Below are positions 26,163 through 35,648 of a stretch of DNA of 64,000 nucleotides, one piece after another. Both the position numbers and the translations under genes were made by a program. How positions within the stretch are numbered: the stretch's first letter is position 1; every line of letters starts with the position of its first letter. Below the pieces are notes generated by a model. It was not told where the DNA came from. It saw nothing but the letters and a program-made list of their open reading frames with translations, and made no database searches. Source of the DNA: Streptomyces sp. SCUT-3 (lineage in GTDB: Bacteria; Actinomycetota; Actinomycetes; Streptomycetales; Streptomycetaceae); assembly GCF_014083985.1 (NCBI RefSeq), contig NZ_CP046907.1:3882501-3946500 (forward strand). The letters are read 5' to 3'.

Positions 26163-28385
26163 TTGGCACGGAAGATCGGCAGCCGGTACACCGCCCACCA
26201 GGTGCTCGGCCGGGGGTCCGCCGGCACGGTGTGGCTCGGCGAGGGCCCCGACGGGCCCGTCGCCATCAAGCTGCTCCGCGAGGACCTCGCCTCCGACCAG
26301 GAGGTCGTCGGCCGCTTCGTGCAGGAACGCACGGCCCTGATGAGCCTGGACCACCCCAACATCGTGGGCGTCCGCGACCTCGTGGTCGACGGCGACGACC
26401 TCGCCCTCGTCATGGACCTGGTGCGCGGCTGCGACCTGCGCTCCAGACTCGACCGGGACCGCAGGCTCGCCCCCCGGGCGGCGGTCTCGATAGCGGCCGA
26501 CGTCGCCGACGCCCTCGCGGCCGCCCACGCCGCGGGCATCGTCCACCGGGACGTCAAGCCCGAGAACGTCCTCCTCGACACCGAGGCGCCCCCCGGCCCC
26601 GGCGGGGCGCCCCCCGCACTGCTCACCGACTTCGGCATCGCCCGGCTCGTGGACTCGCCCCGGCGCACCCGCGTCACCCGGATCATCGGCACGCCCGACT
26701 ACCTCGCCCCGGAGATCATCGAGGGCCTGCCACCGCGCGCCTCCGTCGACATCTACGCCCTCGCCACGGTCCTGTACGAACTGCTGGCCGGGTTCGCGCC
26801 CTTCGGCGGCGGCCACCCCGGCGCCGTCCTGCGCCGCCACGTCACCGAGGCCGTCACGCCGCTGCCCGGCATCCCCGACGAGCTGTGGGCCGTCCTCGCG
26901 CAGTGCCTGGCCAAGGCCCCCGCCTCCCGGCTCACCGCCGGCGAGCTCGCCGCCCGGCTGCGGGAGCAGCTCCCCCTCCTCGTCGGCATGCCGCCCCTGG
27001 ACGTCGACGCCCCCGGCAGCCCCGGCGACGAGGACGACGAGGAGGACGCCGAGGACCGGGCGGACGAGGACGGCGGGCCCGTGGAGGGCGCCGGCGGGGC
27101 CGGACCGTCCCGGCGGGGCGGGGCGGTCCCCCTGGTCCGCGGCTCCGCCCCGGACTCCAGCCGCGACACCCACACCAGCATCAAGCTGCCCAGCGCCGAG
27201 GAACTCGCCGGCCACCGGCGCCCGGCCGGCTCCCCCGCGGGCGACCGGCGGTCACCGCACCGCCGCACGGGCGCGGAGGAGCTGCGCCGGCGCCGCATCC
27301 GCATCGGGACGGCCGCGGCCGCCGCCCTCCTGGCCGCCGGACTCGGCGGCTGGGCCCACCTGGCGGGCGGTGACGACTCCGCGTCCACCTCCCGCGAGGA
27401 CCGCGACCCCGAGGACACGGCCCCCGACGGGACCGACGGCGCCGAGGGCGAGGGCGCGGGGGCGCCCGGCGGCCTCCCGGCCGGCATCCCCACCGCCCCG
27501 ACCGCGGGCGCCGCCTCCCCGCAGGGCGGCACCGGGACCGCCCCGCTGCCGCGGTGGTCCTCCTTCCGGGAGGCCCCGGACCCGGCCGTCCGGCTCGCCG
27601 GCGGCCCCCGCGCCGTCGCCCTGGGACGCACCACCTTCGTCTTCGCCCGCGGCGAGGACGGCAACGTCTGGTACCTCACCCGCACCGGCGGGAGGTACGG
27701 CTCCTGGCACCGGCTCACCGGCATAAGCACCGAGGGCGACCCGGCCGTCGTCTCCTCCCGCGCCGGGCAGCTCGACGTCTTCGCCCTCGGCACCGACGGA
27801 CTCCTCTACCGCCGGACGCTGAGCGGCGGGGAGTGGGGCGTGTGGTCCCAGGTCGACGGGCGCACCACCTTCGACGCGGCCCCCGCCGCCGCGTCCTCCG
27901 CGCCCGGCCGCATCGACCTGGTGGGCCGCACCGGCGGCGACCTGGTGACCGCGTCCCTGGTCGACGGCCGCTGGAACGCCTGGGCCGTCGTGCCCACCGC
28001 GGGCCGCATCACCGCGGCCCCCGGCCTCGTCTCGCGCGCCGACGGCACCCTGGACGCCTTCGTCGTCCGCCGCGCCGACGGCGCCGTGCTGCACCTGCCC
28101 CACGCCAACGGCGCGTGGCGCCCGTCGCAGAGGGCCGGCACCCTCGAGGCCGCGGGACGCCCGGAGGCCGCCGCCGCCGGGGGAGTCGTCCACCTCCTCG
28201 CCCCCGCGGCCGGCGGGACCGGCCTGGTCCAGGCCGCGGCCGAGGGCGCAGGCGCATGGGGCGCCCCCGGGCGGGTGGCCGCACGGACCGCCGACGCGCC
28301 GGCCCTGGTCGCCGCGGACGGCTTCCTGGAGGCGTGGATCCGCACCGCCGACGGAGGGCTGGCCCGGGCCGCGGCGGACCGCTGA
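26163..28385 (+). CDS. pkaB: Ser/Thr protein kinase with extracellular beta-propeller-like sensor (PkaB-like)
   Basis: 740 residues from a TTG start (26163), preceded by GGAG. Kinase domain about 8-275: LGRGSAGTVW, VAIKLLRED, HRDVKPEN with His128 and Asp130, DFGIARL, GTPDYLAPE. An acidic low-complexity segment (DEDDEEDAEDRADEDGG) follows, then one membrane helix at about 379-400. The external part (about 465-740) has repeated short blocks such as DGNVWYLTRTGGRYGSWHRL and DGLLYRRTLSGGEWGVWSQVDG, the pattern of tectonin/PLL-type sugar-binding propellers. This looks like a receptor kinase. It is longer than the S. coelicolor PkaB that I recall (about 417 residues), so the symbol is tentative. 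Confidence 0.88.
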   Translation: MARKIGSRYTAHQVLGRGSAGTVWLGEGPDGPVAIKLLREDLASDQEVVGRFVQERTALMSLDHPNIVGVRDLVVDGDDLALVMDLVRGCDLRSRLDRDRRLAPRAAVSIAADVADALAAAHAAGIVHRDVKPENVLLDTEAPPGPGGAPPALLTDFGIARLVDSPRRTRVTRIIGTPDYLAPEIIEGLPPRASVDIYALATVLYELLAGFAPFGGGHPGAVLRRHVTEAVTPLPGIPDELWAVLAQCLAKAPASRLTAGELAARLREQLPLLVGMPPLDVDAPGSPGDEDDEEDAEDRADEDGGPVEGAGGAGPSRRGGAVPLVRGSAPDSSRDTHTSIKLPSAEELAGHRRPAGSPAGDRRSPHRRTGAEELRRRRIRIGTAAAAALLAAGLGGWAHLAGGDDSASTSREDRDPEDTAPDGTDGAEGEGAGAPGGLPAGIPTAPTAGAASPQGGTGTAPLPRWSSFREAPDPAVRLAGGPRAVALGRTTFVFARGEDGNVWYLTRTGGRYGSWHRLTGISTEGDPAVVSSRAGQLDVFALGTDGLLYRRTLSGGEWGVWSQVDGRTTFDAAPAAASSAPGRIDLVGRTGGDLVTASLVDGRWNAWAVVPTAGRITAAPGLVSRADGTLDAFVVRRADGAVLHLPHANGAWRPSQRAGTLEAAGRPEAAAAGGVVHLLAPAAGGTGLVQAAAEGAGAWGAPGRVAARTADAPALVAADGFLEAWIRTADGGLARAAADR

Positions 28386-28481
28386 CGCGCCCGGCACGCG
28401 CCGGCGCCGCGCCCGGCGCCCGCACCCGCGCCCGGCGGCCCGGGTCCGCGCGGCCCTGTCATGGTCGCTCCGCACAACCAG

Positions 28482-28487
28482 TACGCT
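28482..28487 (+). promoter_or_regulatory. Candidate -10 hexamer TACGCT, leaderless prfB
   Basis: TACGCT ends 6 bases before the GTG at 28494, and no Shine-Dalgarno sequence is present. This suits a leaderless prfB transcript. Confidence 0.4.
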
Positions 28488-28493
28488 GGTGGG

Positions 28494-29606
<1,113 letters not shown>

Positions 29607-29681
29607 CCTGTTCGGTAACAGTGTTGTACCCCTCGTGACCGGCAAATCCGGACATCCCTCTCCAACCCCGGCGCAACGCGC

Positions 29682-29687
29682 TTGACG
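29682..29687 (+). promoter_or_regulatory. Candidate -35 element upstream of the LAETG protein gene
   Basis: TTGACG matches the vegetative -35 consensus well. The matching -10 about 17 bases downstream (AATCGT) is poor, so the promoter assignment is tentative. The leader to the ATG at 29833 would be more than 100 bases. Confidence 0.3.
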
Positions 29688-29832
29688 GGTCGGCCGAAAG
29701 TGGGAATCGTGAGCGGTCGTATGCGTACGACTGGGGCGTGATTCGACGGGGGACGCGCGAACGTGAACGTGTCGGCGCGTCAACACCCCCGCATCCCCGG
29801 TCCCATGAACAGCTACTGGGGGTAGTTGGCAG

Positions 29833-30717
29833 ATGACCAATCACAAGACGCGCCTGCGCGTCGCGCGGATCGCCGCCGGTGCGGTGTTCGCCGCGGGCCT
29901 GTCGCTCACGGCGACCGGCGTCGCCCAGGCCGTGAACACTCCTGAGCCGGGCATCGTCGCACAGGACGAGACGGACGGCGGCACCACCGACGGCTCCGTC
30001 GACGGCAGCGAGGGCGGCCTCATCGAGGGCGTCATCGAGGGCGTCATCGGTGGCGACGACGAGGGTGCCGAGCAGGGTGGCGCTCAGCAGGGCGGTGCCG
30101 AGCAGGGTGGCGCTCAGCAGGGCGGTGCCGAGCAGGGTGGCGCCCAGCAGGGCGGTGCCGAGCAGGGTGGCGCCCAGCAGGGCGGTGCCGAGCAGGGTGG
30201 CGCCCAGCAGGGCGGTGCCGAGCAGGGTGGCGCCCAGCAGGGCGGTGCCGAGCAGGGTGGCGCCCAGCAGGGCGGTGCCGAGCAGGGCGGTGCTCAGCAG
30301 GGTGGCGCCGAGCAGGGCGGTGCTCAGCAGGGTGGCGCCGAGCAGGGTGGCGCCGAGCAGGGCGGTGCTCAGCAGGGTGGCGCCGAGCAGGGTGGCGCCC
30401 AGCAGGGCGGTGCCGAGCAGGGCGGTGCTCAGCAGGGCGGCAGCACCACCGGTGGCGACACCCCCGCCTCCGTCGGCGGTGGCGGTGACGATGTCGGCAC
30501 CTGCATCCTCGACGAGGAGTCCGTGGTCTGCGAGGACAACACGGCCCCGAACGGTTCCGCCCCGCAGCAGGTCGCCCAGGGCGAGGCCAAGGAGGAGCTG
30601 GCCGAGACCGGTGCCGGTCAGACCACGTTCCTGCTGGTCGGCGCCGCCACGATGATCGCCGGCGGTGTCGCCTTCCGGATGATGCCGAACCTGGTCAACC
30701 GCGGTACCGCGGCCTGA
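29833..30717 (+). CDS. Repeat-rich cell-surface protein with LAETG sortase signal
   Basis: 294 residues. An N-terminal signal peptide ends near VAQA at about residue 36. A short acidic segment follows, then 25 pentapeptides of GAEQG or GAQQG (30064-30438), then a region with two cysteines (GTCILDEESVVCEDN) that may form a disulfide. The C-terminus has LAETG, a hydrophobic helix (TTFLLVGAATMIAGGVAF) and a short basic tail. LAXTG is the signal used by class E sortases of Streptomyces, so the protein should be anchored to peptidoglycan. Glutamine/glycine repeats may act as a flexible stalk; function unknown. It ends before a strong terminator shared with the convergent small gene. Confidence 0.85.
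   Translation: MTNHKTRLRVARIAAGAVFAAGLSLTATGVAQAVNTPEPGIVAQDETDGGTTDGSVDGSEGGLIEGVIEGVIGGDDEGAEQGGAQQGGAEQGGAQQGGAEQGGAQQGGAEQGGAQQGGAEQGGAQQGGAEQGGAQQGGAEQGGAQQGGAEQGGAQQGGAEQGGAQQGGAEQGGAEQGGAQQGGAEQGGAQQGGAEQGGAQQGGSTTGGDTPASVGGGGDDVGTCILDEESVVCEDNTAPNGSAPQQVAQGEAKEELAETGAGQTTFLLVGAATMIAGGVAFRMMPNLVNRGTAA
30064..30438 (+). repeat. 15-bp tandem repeat, 25 units
   Basis: In-frame 15-bp units encode alternating GAEQG and GAQQG. They mostly pair into 30-bp units; synonymous GGT/GGC and GCT/GCC differences separate blocks of copies. The alternation breaks once, with two consecutive GAEQG units, which suggests a slippage event. Copy number is likely to vary between strains. Confidence 0.95.
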
Positions 30718-30787
30718 ACCACGCCGGGCGTCGTCCCCGGACCGGGTGACGTCGCCGCACGGTGAGCACCCGGCCGCACACGGCAAC

Positions 30788-30830
30788 GACCGAGGGCCCG
30801 GAGCGCATCCAGCGCTCCGGGCCCTCGGTC
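30788..30830. terminator. Strong bidirectional terminator
   Basis: Perfect 19-bp stem: arms 30788-30806 and 30812-30830 with a 5-base loop. It lies between the convergent LAETG protein gene and the small zinc-ribbon gene. Confidence 0.9.
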
Positions 30831-30895
30831 CGTCCGTCATCGGCCCGCGGCCGTCGTCCGGCCCGGGTGTCTTCCGCGGCGGGTCCGCGCAGCCC

Positions 30896-31099
30896 TCAGG
30901 CGGCTGCCTGCTGGACGGCCGCGGCCACGGCCAGCGCTGCCACCAGCGCCGCCAGCAGCGCGATCAGCGCGCCCGGCGTGAGCCGCTCGAACAGTCCCTG
31001 CTGCTGCTCCATCCGCTGCCGGCTCGCGCGGCACACGGGGCAGCGGCCCTCGGTGACCGGGCCGGCACAGTTGGCGCACACCAGTCGGTCGCACGTCAT
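30896..31099 (-). CDS. Small zinc-ribbon, tail-anchored membrane protein
   Basis: 67 residues. The N-terminus has two Cys pairs, CDRLVCANC and CPVC, of the zinc-ribbon kind; a short basic stretch follows and the C-terminal 25 residues form one membrane helix ([18 protein letters not shown]). ATG 31099 is preceded by GGAGGAG at good spacing, one of the best ribosome binding sites in the window, so this small gene is very likely real. It lies divergent from ftsE. I know no specific function; a membrane-tethered zinc ribbon could serve as a protein-protein contact. Confidence 0.75.
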   Translation of the reverse strand: MTCDRLVCANCAGPVTEGRCPVCRASRQRMEQQQGLFERLTPGALIALLAALVAALAVAAAVQQAAA

Positions 31100-31337
31100 G
31101 CGATCTCCTCCTCAGCTCCGCCAACGCGCCGGGGCGCGGATACGTTCCCCGTCCACCACTGTGCCAGGTGCGGGAGGGCGGTGCGACAGCTGCCTGCTTT
31201 GTCCTGCTAAGTCCCGTGGGTCGGTCCGTCAACGGCCTCGCATCTGCGAGCACGTGCGCGGTTCGCGTATCGTCACCGGTCCAGGAGAGCCACTTCGCGC
31301 TGTCCGTTCCCCTACACAGGTCGACCGTGGTGCAGCC

Positions 31338-32027
31338 GTGATCCGATTCGACAACGTCTCCAAGACATACCCGAAGCAGAACCGTCCTGCACTCAGGGAC
31401 GTGACGCTCGAGATCGAGAAGGGGGAGTTCGTCTTCCTGGTGGGCTCCTCCGGCTCCGGAAAGTCCACCTTCCTGCGCCTGCTCCTGCGGGAGGAGCGCA
31501 CCGACACCGGTTCGGTCCACGTGCTGGGCAAGGACCTCAACCGGCTGTCCAACTGGAAGGTGCCGCAGATGCGGCGCCAACTGGGCACCGTGTTCCAGGA
31601 CTTCCGCCTCCTGCCCAACAAGACGGTCAGCGAGAACGTGGCCTTCGCCCTCGAGGTGATCGGCAAGCCGCGCGCCACCATCCGCAAGGTGGTGCCCGAG
31701 GTGCTCGACCTGGTCGGCCTGGCCGGCAAGGAGGACCGCATGCCGGGCGAGCTGTCCGGCGGTGAGCAGCAGCGGGTGGCGATCGCCAGGGCGTTCGTCA
31801 ACCGGCCGATGCTGCTGATCGCGGACGAGCCGACCGGCAACCTCGACCCGACCACCTCGGTCGGCATCATGAAGCTGCTGGACCGGATCAACCGCACCGG
31901 GACCACGGTCGTGATGGCCACCCACGACCAGCAGATCGTGGACCAGATGCGCAAGCGCGTCATCGAGCTCGACAAGGGGCGACTGGTCCGCGACCAGTCG
32001 CGCGGTGTCTACGGCTACCAGCACTGA
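31338..32027 (+). CDS. ftsE: Cell division ATP-binding protein FtsE
   Basis: 229 residues, ABC ATPase. Walker [11 protein letters not shown]-loop (FQDFRLL), signature LSGGEQQR and Walker [13 protein letters not shown] are all present, followed by the switch histidine in ATHDQQ. GTG 31338 gives the usual [12 protein letters not shown] start. FtsE with FtsX transmits ATP hydrolysis to cell-wall hydrolases during division and growth. ftsX begins 82 bases later. Confidence 0.97.
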   Translation: MIRFDNVSKTYPKQNRPALRDVTLEIEKGEFVFLVGSSGSGKSTFLRLLLREERTDTGSVHVLGKDLNRLSNWKVPQMRRQLGTVFQDFRLLPNKTVSENVAFALEVIGKPRATIRKVVPEVLDLVGLAGKEDRMPGELSGGEQQRVAIARAFVNRPMLLIADEPTGNLDPTTSVGIMKLLDRINRTGTTVVMATHDQQIVDQMRKRVIELDKGRLVRDQSRGVYGYQH

Positions 32028-32109
32028 CCGCACGCCCGGGCGGCCGCGGCGGCGGCCCGCGAGCCGCCGCCGGGTGCCACCGGCCGCAGTCACCACCTGA
32101 AAGGACATC

Positions 32110-33027
32110 ATGCGGGCCCAGTTCGTCCTGTCGGAGATCGGCGTCGGTCTCCGGCGGAATCTGACGATGACCTTCGCGGTCATCGTCTCCGTCGCGCTCT
32201 CCCTCGCCCTCGCCGGTGGCTCCCTGCTCCTGCGCACGCAGGTCGAGTCGATGAAGGGCTACTGGTACGACAAGGTCCAGGTCTCGATCTTCCTCTGCAA
32301 CAAGAACGACGCGGAGACCGACCCCAACTGCACCAAGGGCGCGGTCACCGACCAGCAGAAGAAGGAGATCCTGGCCGACCTCAAGAAGCAGCCGGTCGTC
32401 GAGACCGTCCACCACGAGTCGAGCCAGCAGGCGTACAAGCGCTACAAGGAGCAGTTCGCCGACTCGCCCCTGGCCTCCTCGCTCACCCCGGACCAGATGC
32501 AGGAGTCGTTCCGGGTCAAGCTGAAGGACCCGGAGCGCTACGAGGTGATCTCCAGCCTCTTCGAGGGCCGCCCCGGCGTGCAGGAGGTGCAGGACCAGCG
32601 GGCCCTGCTGGAGAACCTGTTCAACCTGCTCAACGGCCTCACCTGGGTCGCGGTCGCGGTCATGGTCTTCATGCTCGTGGTGGCGATGCTGCTGATCGTC
32701 AACACGGTGCGCGTCTCGGCGTTCAGCCGCCGGCGCGAGACCGGGATCATGCGGCTGGTGGGTGCCTCCAGCTTCTACATCCAGATGCCGTTCATCATGG
32801 AGGCCGCCTTCGCCGGCCTGATCGGCGCGCTGGTGGCGTCGGTGATGCTCCTGGTCGGCCGCTACTTCCTGATCGACGGCGGCGTGGGGCTGGCCGAGAA
32901 GATGCAGCTGATCGACTTCATCGGCTGGCAGGAGGTGGTCAGCGTGCTGCCGCTGGTCCTCGCGGTGGGCGTGCTGATGCCCGCGGTGGCCGCGTTCTTC
33001 ACGCTGCGCAAGTACCTGAGGGTCTGA
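32110..33027 (+). CDS. ftsX: Cell division membrane protein FtsX
   Basis: 305 residues: first membrane helix at about residues 20-45 (TMTFAVIVSVALSLALAGGSLLL), an extracytoplasmic domain with a Cys pair (FLCNKNDAETDPNC), then three helices in the FtsX/MacB-type C-terminal domain (RRRETGIMRLVGASSFYIQMPF). AAGGACA precedes ATG 32110. Partner of FtsE. The extracytoplasmic domain normally recruits a NlpC/P60-type peptidoglycan hydrolase; none is encoded here, the next gene being an S41 peptidase. Confidence 0.96.
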   Translation: MRAQFVLSEIGVGLRRNLTMTFAVIVSVALSLALAGGSLLLRTQVESMKGYWYDKVQVSIFLCNKNDAETDPNCTKGAVTDQQKKEILADLKKQPVVETVHHESSQQAYKRYKEQFADSPLASSLTPDQMQESFRVKLKDPERYEVISSLFEGRPGVQEVQDQRALLENLFNLLNGLTWVAVAVMVFMLVVAMLLIVNTVRVSAFSRRRETGIMRLVGASSFYIQMPFIMEAAFAGLIGALVASVMLLVGRYFLIDGGVGLAEKMQLIDFIGWQEVVSVLPLVLAVGVLMPAVAAFFTLRKYLRV

Positions 33028-33204
33028 CGCGGAGGGGGACGTCCCGCGGCCGCCCGTGCGCGCTCCGGTGCGCCCCCGGTGCTCCGCGCCGTTTCCCGAC
33101 ACACCGTCATGCACGTGCCCCGGGTGGGGAATCCCACCCGGGGCACGGGTGCGTCCGGGGGGTTTTCGGGGGGTTCGGGCCCCGGTCCCGCCGTGCCGGT
33201 GTCC

Positions 33205-33210
33205 TAGAAT
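33205..33210 (+). promoter_or_regulatory. Candidate -10 hexamer TAGAAT, leaderless S41 peptidase gene
   Basis: TAGAAT ends 7 bases before the ATG at 33218; there is no Shine-Dalgarno sequence. Best -10 match among the leaderless candidates in this window. Confidence 0.5.
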
Positions 33211-33217
33211 CCGAGCC

Positions 33218-34405
33218 ATGTCAGGCTCCTCCACGCCAGGGAGTCCTCGCCGCAGCAGGCGCGGGGCGACCCTGACACTGGTCTTCGGGGCGGTGGTCGC
33301 GGCCGGTGCGTCGAGCGGCGGCTGGCCCGCGCTGGGCGGCTCCGCGCCGGGCGCGCACGCCGTCCCCGCGGCGGTGTCCGACGACGCGGCGGCGGCCGCG
33401 GAGGCCGGCGAGCTCCGTGCCGCCATCGAGCGCGACGACCCCGAGGCGGCCGAGGAGCTCGTCAGCCGCAGCGGGGACCGCTGGGCGGCCTTCTACACCG
33501 CCAGGGAGTACGAGGGGCTCCGGCGGAGCCTGGACGGCCGCTACGTGGGCGTGGGCCTGTGGGTGCGGCGCACCGCGGACGGCGGCGTCGAGGTCTGCCG
33601 GGTGCAGCCGGGCGGCCCGGCCGCCGGGGGCGGGGTGCGGGTCGGCGACCGGCTCCGGGCCGTGGACGGCACGCGGACGGCCGGGCTGTCGGTCACCGAG
33701 GTCGTGGCCCTGCTGCGCGGCGAGGCCGGCAGCCGGGTGGAACTGGAGCTGCGCCGGGGGGAGCGGGCGCGGGAGGTGACGCTGGAGCGCGCGGTGCTGG
33801 CCACCGAGGAGGTCTCGGTGGAGCGCATGGGCGGGCGGGTGACCCGGATCCGCATCGCCTCGTTCACCAAGGGCGTCGGCGGGCAGGTCCGCGAGGCGCT
33901 GGAGGGCGCCGGCGCGGCGCGGGGCGCGGCCGGCGGCGGGGGCGTGGTGCTGGACCTGCGGGGCAACTCCGGCGGCCTGGTCGCCGAGGCCGTCTCGGTG
34001 GCCTCCGCGTTCCTGGACGGCGGCCTGGTGGCCACCTACGACGTGCGCGGCTCCCAGCGGGTGCTCGACGCGGACGGGGGCGGGGACACCGCCACCCCGC
34101 TGGTGGTGCTGGTCGACGGCGGGACGATGAGCGCCGCCGAACTGCTCGCCGGGGCCCTGCAGGACCGGGGACGGGCGGTGCTGGTGGGCAGCCGGACCTT
34201 CGGCAAGGGTTCGGTGCAGATGCCCAGCACGCTCTCCGACGGCTCTGTCGTGGAGCAGACGGTGGGCCACTACCGCACGCCCTCCGGGCGGAGCGTGGAC
34301 GGGTCGGGCGTGGTGCCGGACCTGAAGGTGCCCGCGGCGGCGGAGCCGGCGGCCGCGGACGCCAAGGCGGTCACGGTATTGAGTGGCCTCGGGGGGAGGC
34401 CGTGA
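33218..34405 (+). CDS. S41-family C-terminal processing peptidase
   Basis: 395 residues: membrane anchor or signal near residues 16-40, a PDZ domain at about 110-190 ([10 protein letters not shown]...[23 protein letters not shown]), and the S41 domain with catalytic Ser305 in GGTMSAAE and Lys330 in FGKGSVQ, spaced 25 residues as in CtpA-type proteases. It should cleave C-termini of secreted or membrane proteins outside the cytoplasm. It sits between ftsX and smpB, as in other Streptomyces. tmRNA-type tags end in hydrophobic ALAA, but as the protein is extracytoplasmic a role in tag proteolysis is not implied. Confidence 0.93.
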   Translation: MSGSSTPGSPRRSRRGATLTLVFGAVVAAGASSGGWPALGGSAPGAHAVPAAVSDDAAAAAEAGELRAAIERDDPEAAEELVSRSGDRWAAFYTAREYEGLRRSLDGRYVGVGLWVRRTADGGVEVCRVQPGGPAAGGGVRVGDRLRAVDGTRTAGLSVTEVVALLRGEAGSRVELELRRGERAREVTLERAVLATEEVSVERMGGRVTRIRIASFTKGVGGQVREALEGAGAARGAAGGGGVVLDLRGNSGGLVAEAVSVASAFLDGGLVATYDVRGSQRVLDADGGGDTATPLVVLVDGGTMSAAELLAGALQDRGRAVLVGSRTFGKGSVQMPSTLSDGSVVEQTVGHYRTPSGRSVDGSGVVPDLKVPAAAEPAAADAKAVTVLSGLGGRP

Positions 34406-34424
34406 TGCGACAATGGGGCGCATC

Positions 34425-34928
34425 ATGGCGAAGGTGAAAGCGAAAGACACCAGCAACAAGCTGATCGCGCAGAACAAGCGTGCGCGGTACGACTACCACA
34501 TCGTCGATACGTTCGAGGCCGGCCTGGTGCTGACCGGCACCGAGGTCAAGTCGCTGCGGCAGGGCAGGGCCTCGATCGTCGACGGCTACGCGTACGTCCA
34601 GGGCGGCGAGGCGTGGGTGGACAACCTGCACATCCCCGAGTACGCCCAGGGCACCTGGACCAACCACTCGGTCCGCCGCAAGCGGAAGCTGCTGCTGCAC
34701 AAGGCGGAGATCGAGAAGCTGTCCTCCAAGACCAAGGAGACCGGCCACACGATCGTGCCGCTGGCGCTGTACTTCAAGGACGGCCGGGCCAAGCTGGAGA
34801 TCGCCCTGGCCAAGGGCAAGAAGGAGTACGACAAGCGGCAGACGCTGCTGGAGAAGCAGTCCAGGCGCGAGGCCGAGCGGGCGATCTCCGCGGCCCGCCG
34901 CCGGCAGCAGTCCCGCGGGCGGGGCTGA
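34425..34928 (+). CDS. smpB: SsrA-binding protein SmpB
   Basis: 167 residues. Conserved SmpB features: [33 protein letters not shown], and [28 protein letters not shown]; the basic C-terminal tail enters the ribosome mRNA channel. ATG 34425 (MAKVKAK) fits the family; ATG 34413 would add four residues. It binds tmRNA and delivers it to stalled ribosomes, and the tmRNA gene starts 169 bases downstream. Confidence 0.97.
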   Translation: MAKVKAKDTSNKLIAQNKRARYDYHIVDTFEAGLVLTGTEVKSLRQGRASIVDGYAYVQGGEAWVDNLHIPEYAQGTWTNHSVRRKRKLLLHKAEIEKLSSKTKETGHTIVPLALYFKDGRAKLEIALAKGKKEYDKRQTLLEKQSRREAERAISAARRRQQSRGRG

Positions 34929-35039
34929 GCCGCCCGTCGGCCACCGCCTGCCGGCCGCTCCCCGCGCCGGACGCACGGCCCGGTCCGGGAACGGTCCGGA
35001 CGCCCCGGAATACTGTGGCATCCACCCCGGTTGTTCACG

Positions 35040-35045
35040 TACGAT
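35040..35045 (+). promoter_or_regulatory. Candidate -10 hexamer for ssrA
   Basis: TACGAT lies about 53 bases before the mature tmRNA 5' end, so a short leader would be removed by RNase P. The -35 candidate (TGGCAT at 35016-35021) is weak. Confidence 0.35.
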
Positions 35046-35097
35046 GGGTGCAGTACCGAGGGGCCCCGGCCCTTCGGGCACATTGATAAGAAAACAT

Positions 35098-35464
35098 GGG
35101 GATGATCGGTTTCGACTGGGGATGTCGAAGCAGGGGAAGCGAGCCGAGGAAGCGGCAATGATCTCGTAAACCACCTGCCGAAAAAAATAATCGCCAACAC
35201 CAAGCGCGATTCCTTCGCCCTCGCTGCCTGAGTAGCGACTTGCGAAGTGTCGGCCCGGGAGTGTTCCCGACCCGGATCCCGGCATCAGCCAGGGAACTAA
35301 ACCTTTGAGCCCGGTCACGGGGCCCAAAGGGAAACCAAACAGTGACTGAGCCCGTCGGCAGCTTGTCTGCGTGACTGCCGGGGCTGAGAAAAGCACAGCA
35401 GACTGCGCTCGGAGAAGCCCTGTTTCCGCACCACAGGACGCGGGTTCGATTCCCGCCATCTCCA
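35098..35464 (+). ncRNA. ssrA: Transfer-messenger RNA (tmRNA)
   Basis: The 5' end GGGGATGATCGG pairs with CATCTCC at 35457-35463 to form the acceptor stem; GGTTCGATTCCC just before it is the T-arm, and GGTTTCGAC near the 5' end is conserved in tmRNA. The tag reading frame starts at GCC 35193 and ends with TGA 35229-35231, encoding ANTKRDSFALAA (12 residues), followed at once by a second stop (TAG). The CCA end is not encoded (CAA follows). It rescues stalled ribosomes together with SmpB. The tag is shorter than the S. coelicolor tag as I remember it (ANTKRDSSQQAFALAA). Confidence 0.96.
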
Positions 35465-35474
35465 CAACCCCATG

Positions 35475-35512
35475 GGCGAGGGCCCGCTGCACCCGTGCAG
35501 CGGGCCCTCGCC
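35475..35512 (+). terminator. Terminator of ssrA
   Basis: Perfect 17-bp stem (35475-35491 with 35496-35512) and a 4-base loop, ten bases after the tmRNA 3' end. Confidence 0.9.
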
Positions 35513-35648
35513 GCGTTTCCGTCCGGGGTGCTCACAGCCCGGCCCCCGCCCGGGTGAGCGCGTGGTTGCCCCGATGTCACCTCGCGCCACGGCAGGGAAA
35601 CGCCGCCCCCCTAGCGTCGGGTGCCGTTACCGGACACCTGGAGGCGTC

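Noticed and set aside
30064-30438. Regular repeats considered as a CRISPR array
   Set aside because: The units are 15 bp with no spacers, in frame, and encode GA(E/Q)QG pentapeptides within a signal-peptide protein.
35315-35590. Minus-strand open frames over the ssrA 3' end and terminator
   Set aside because: They lie across the tmRNA and its hairpin; the tmRNA is certain and the frames have no recognisable product.
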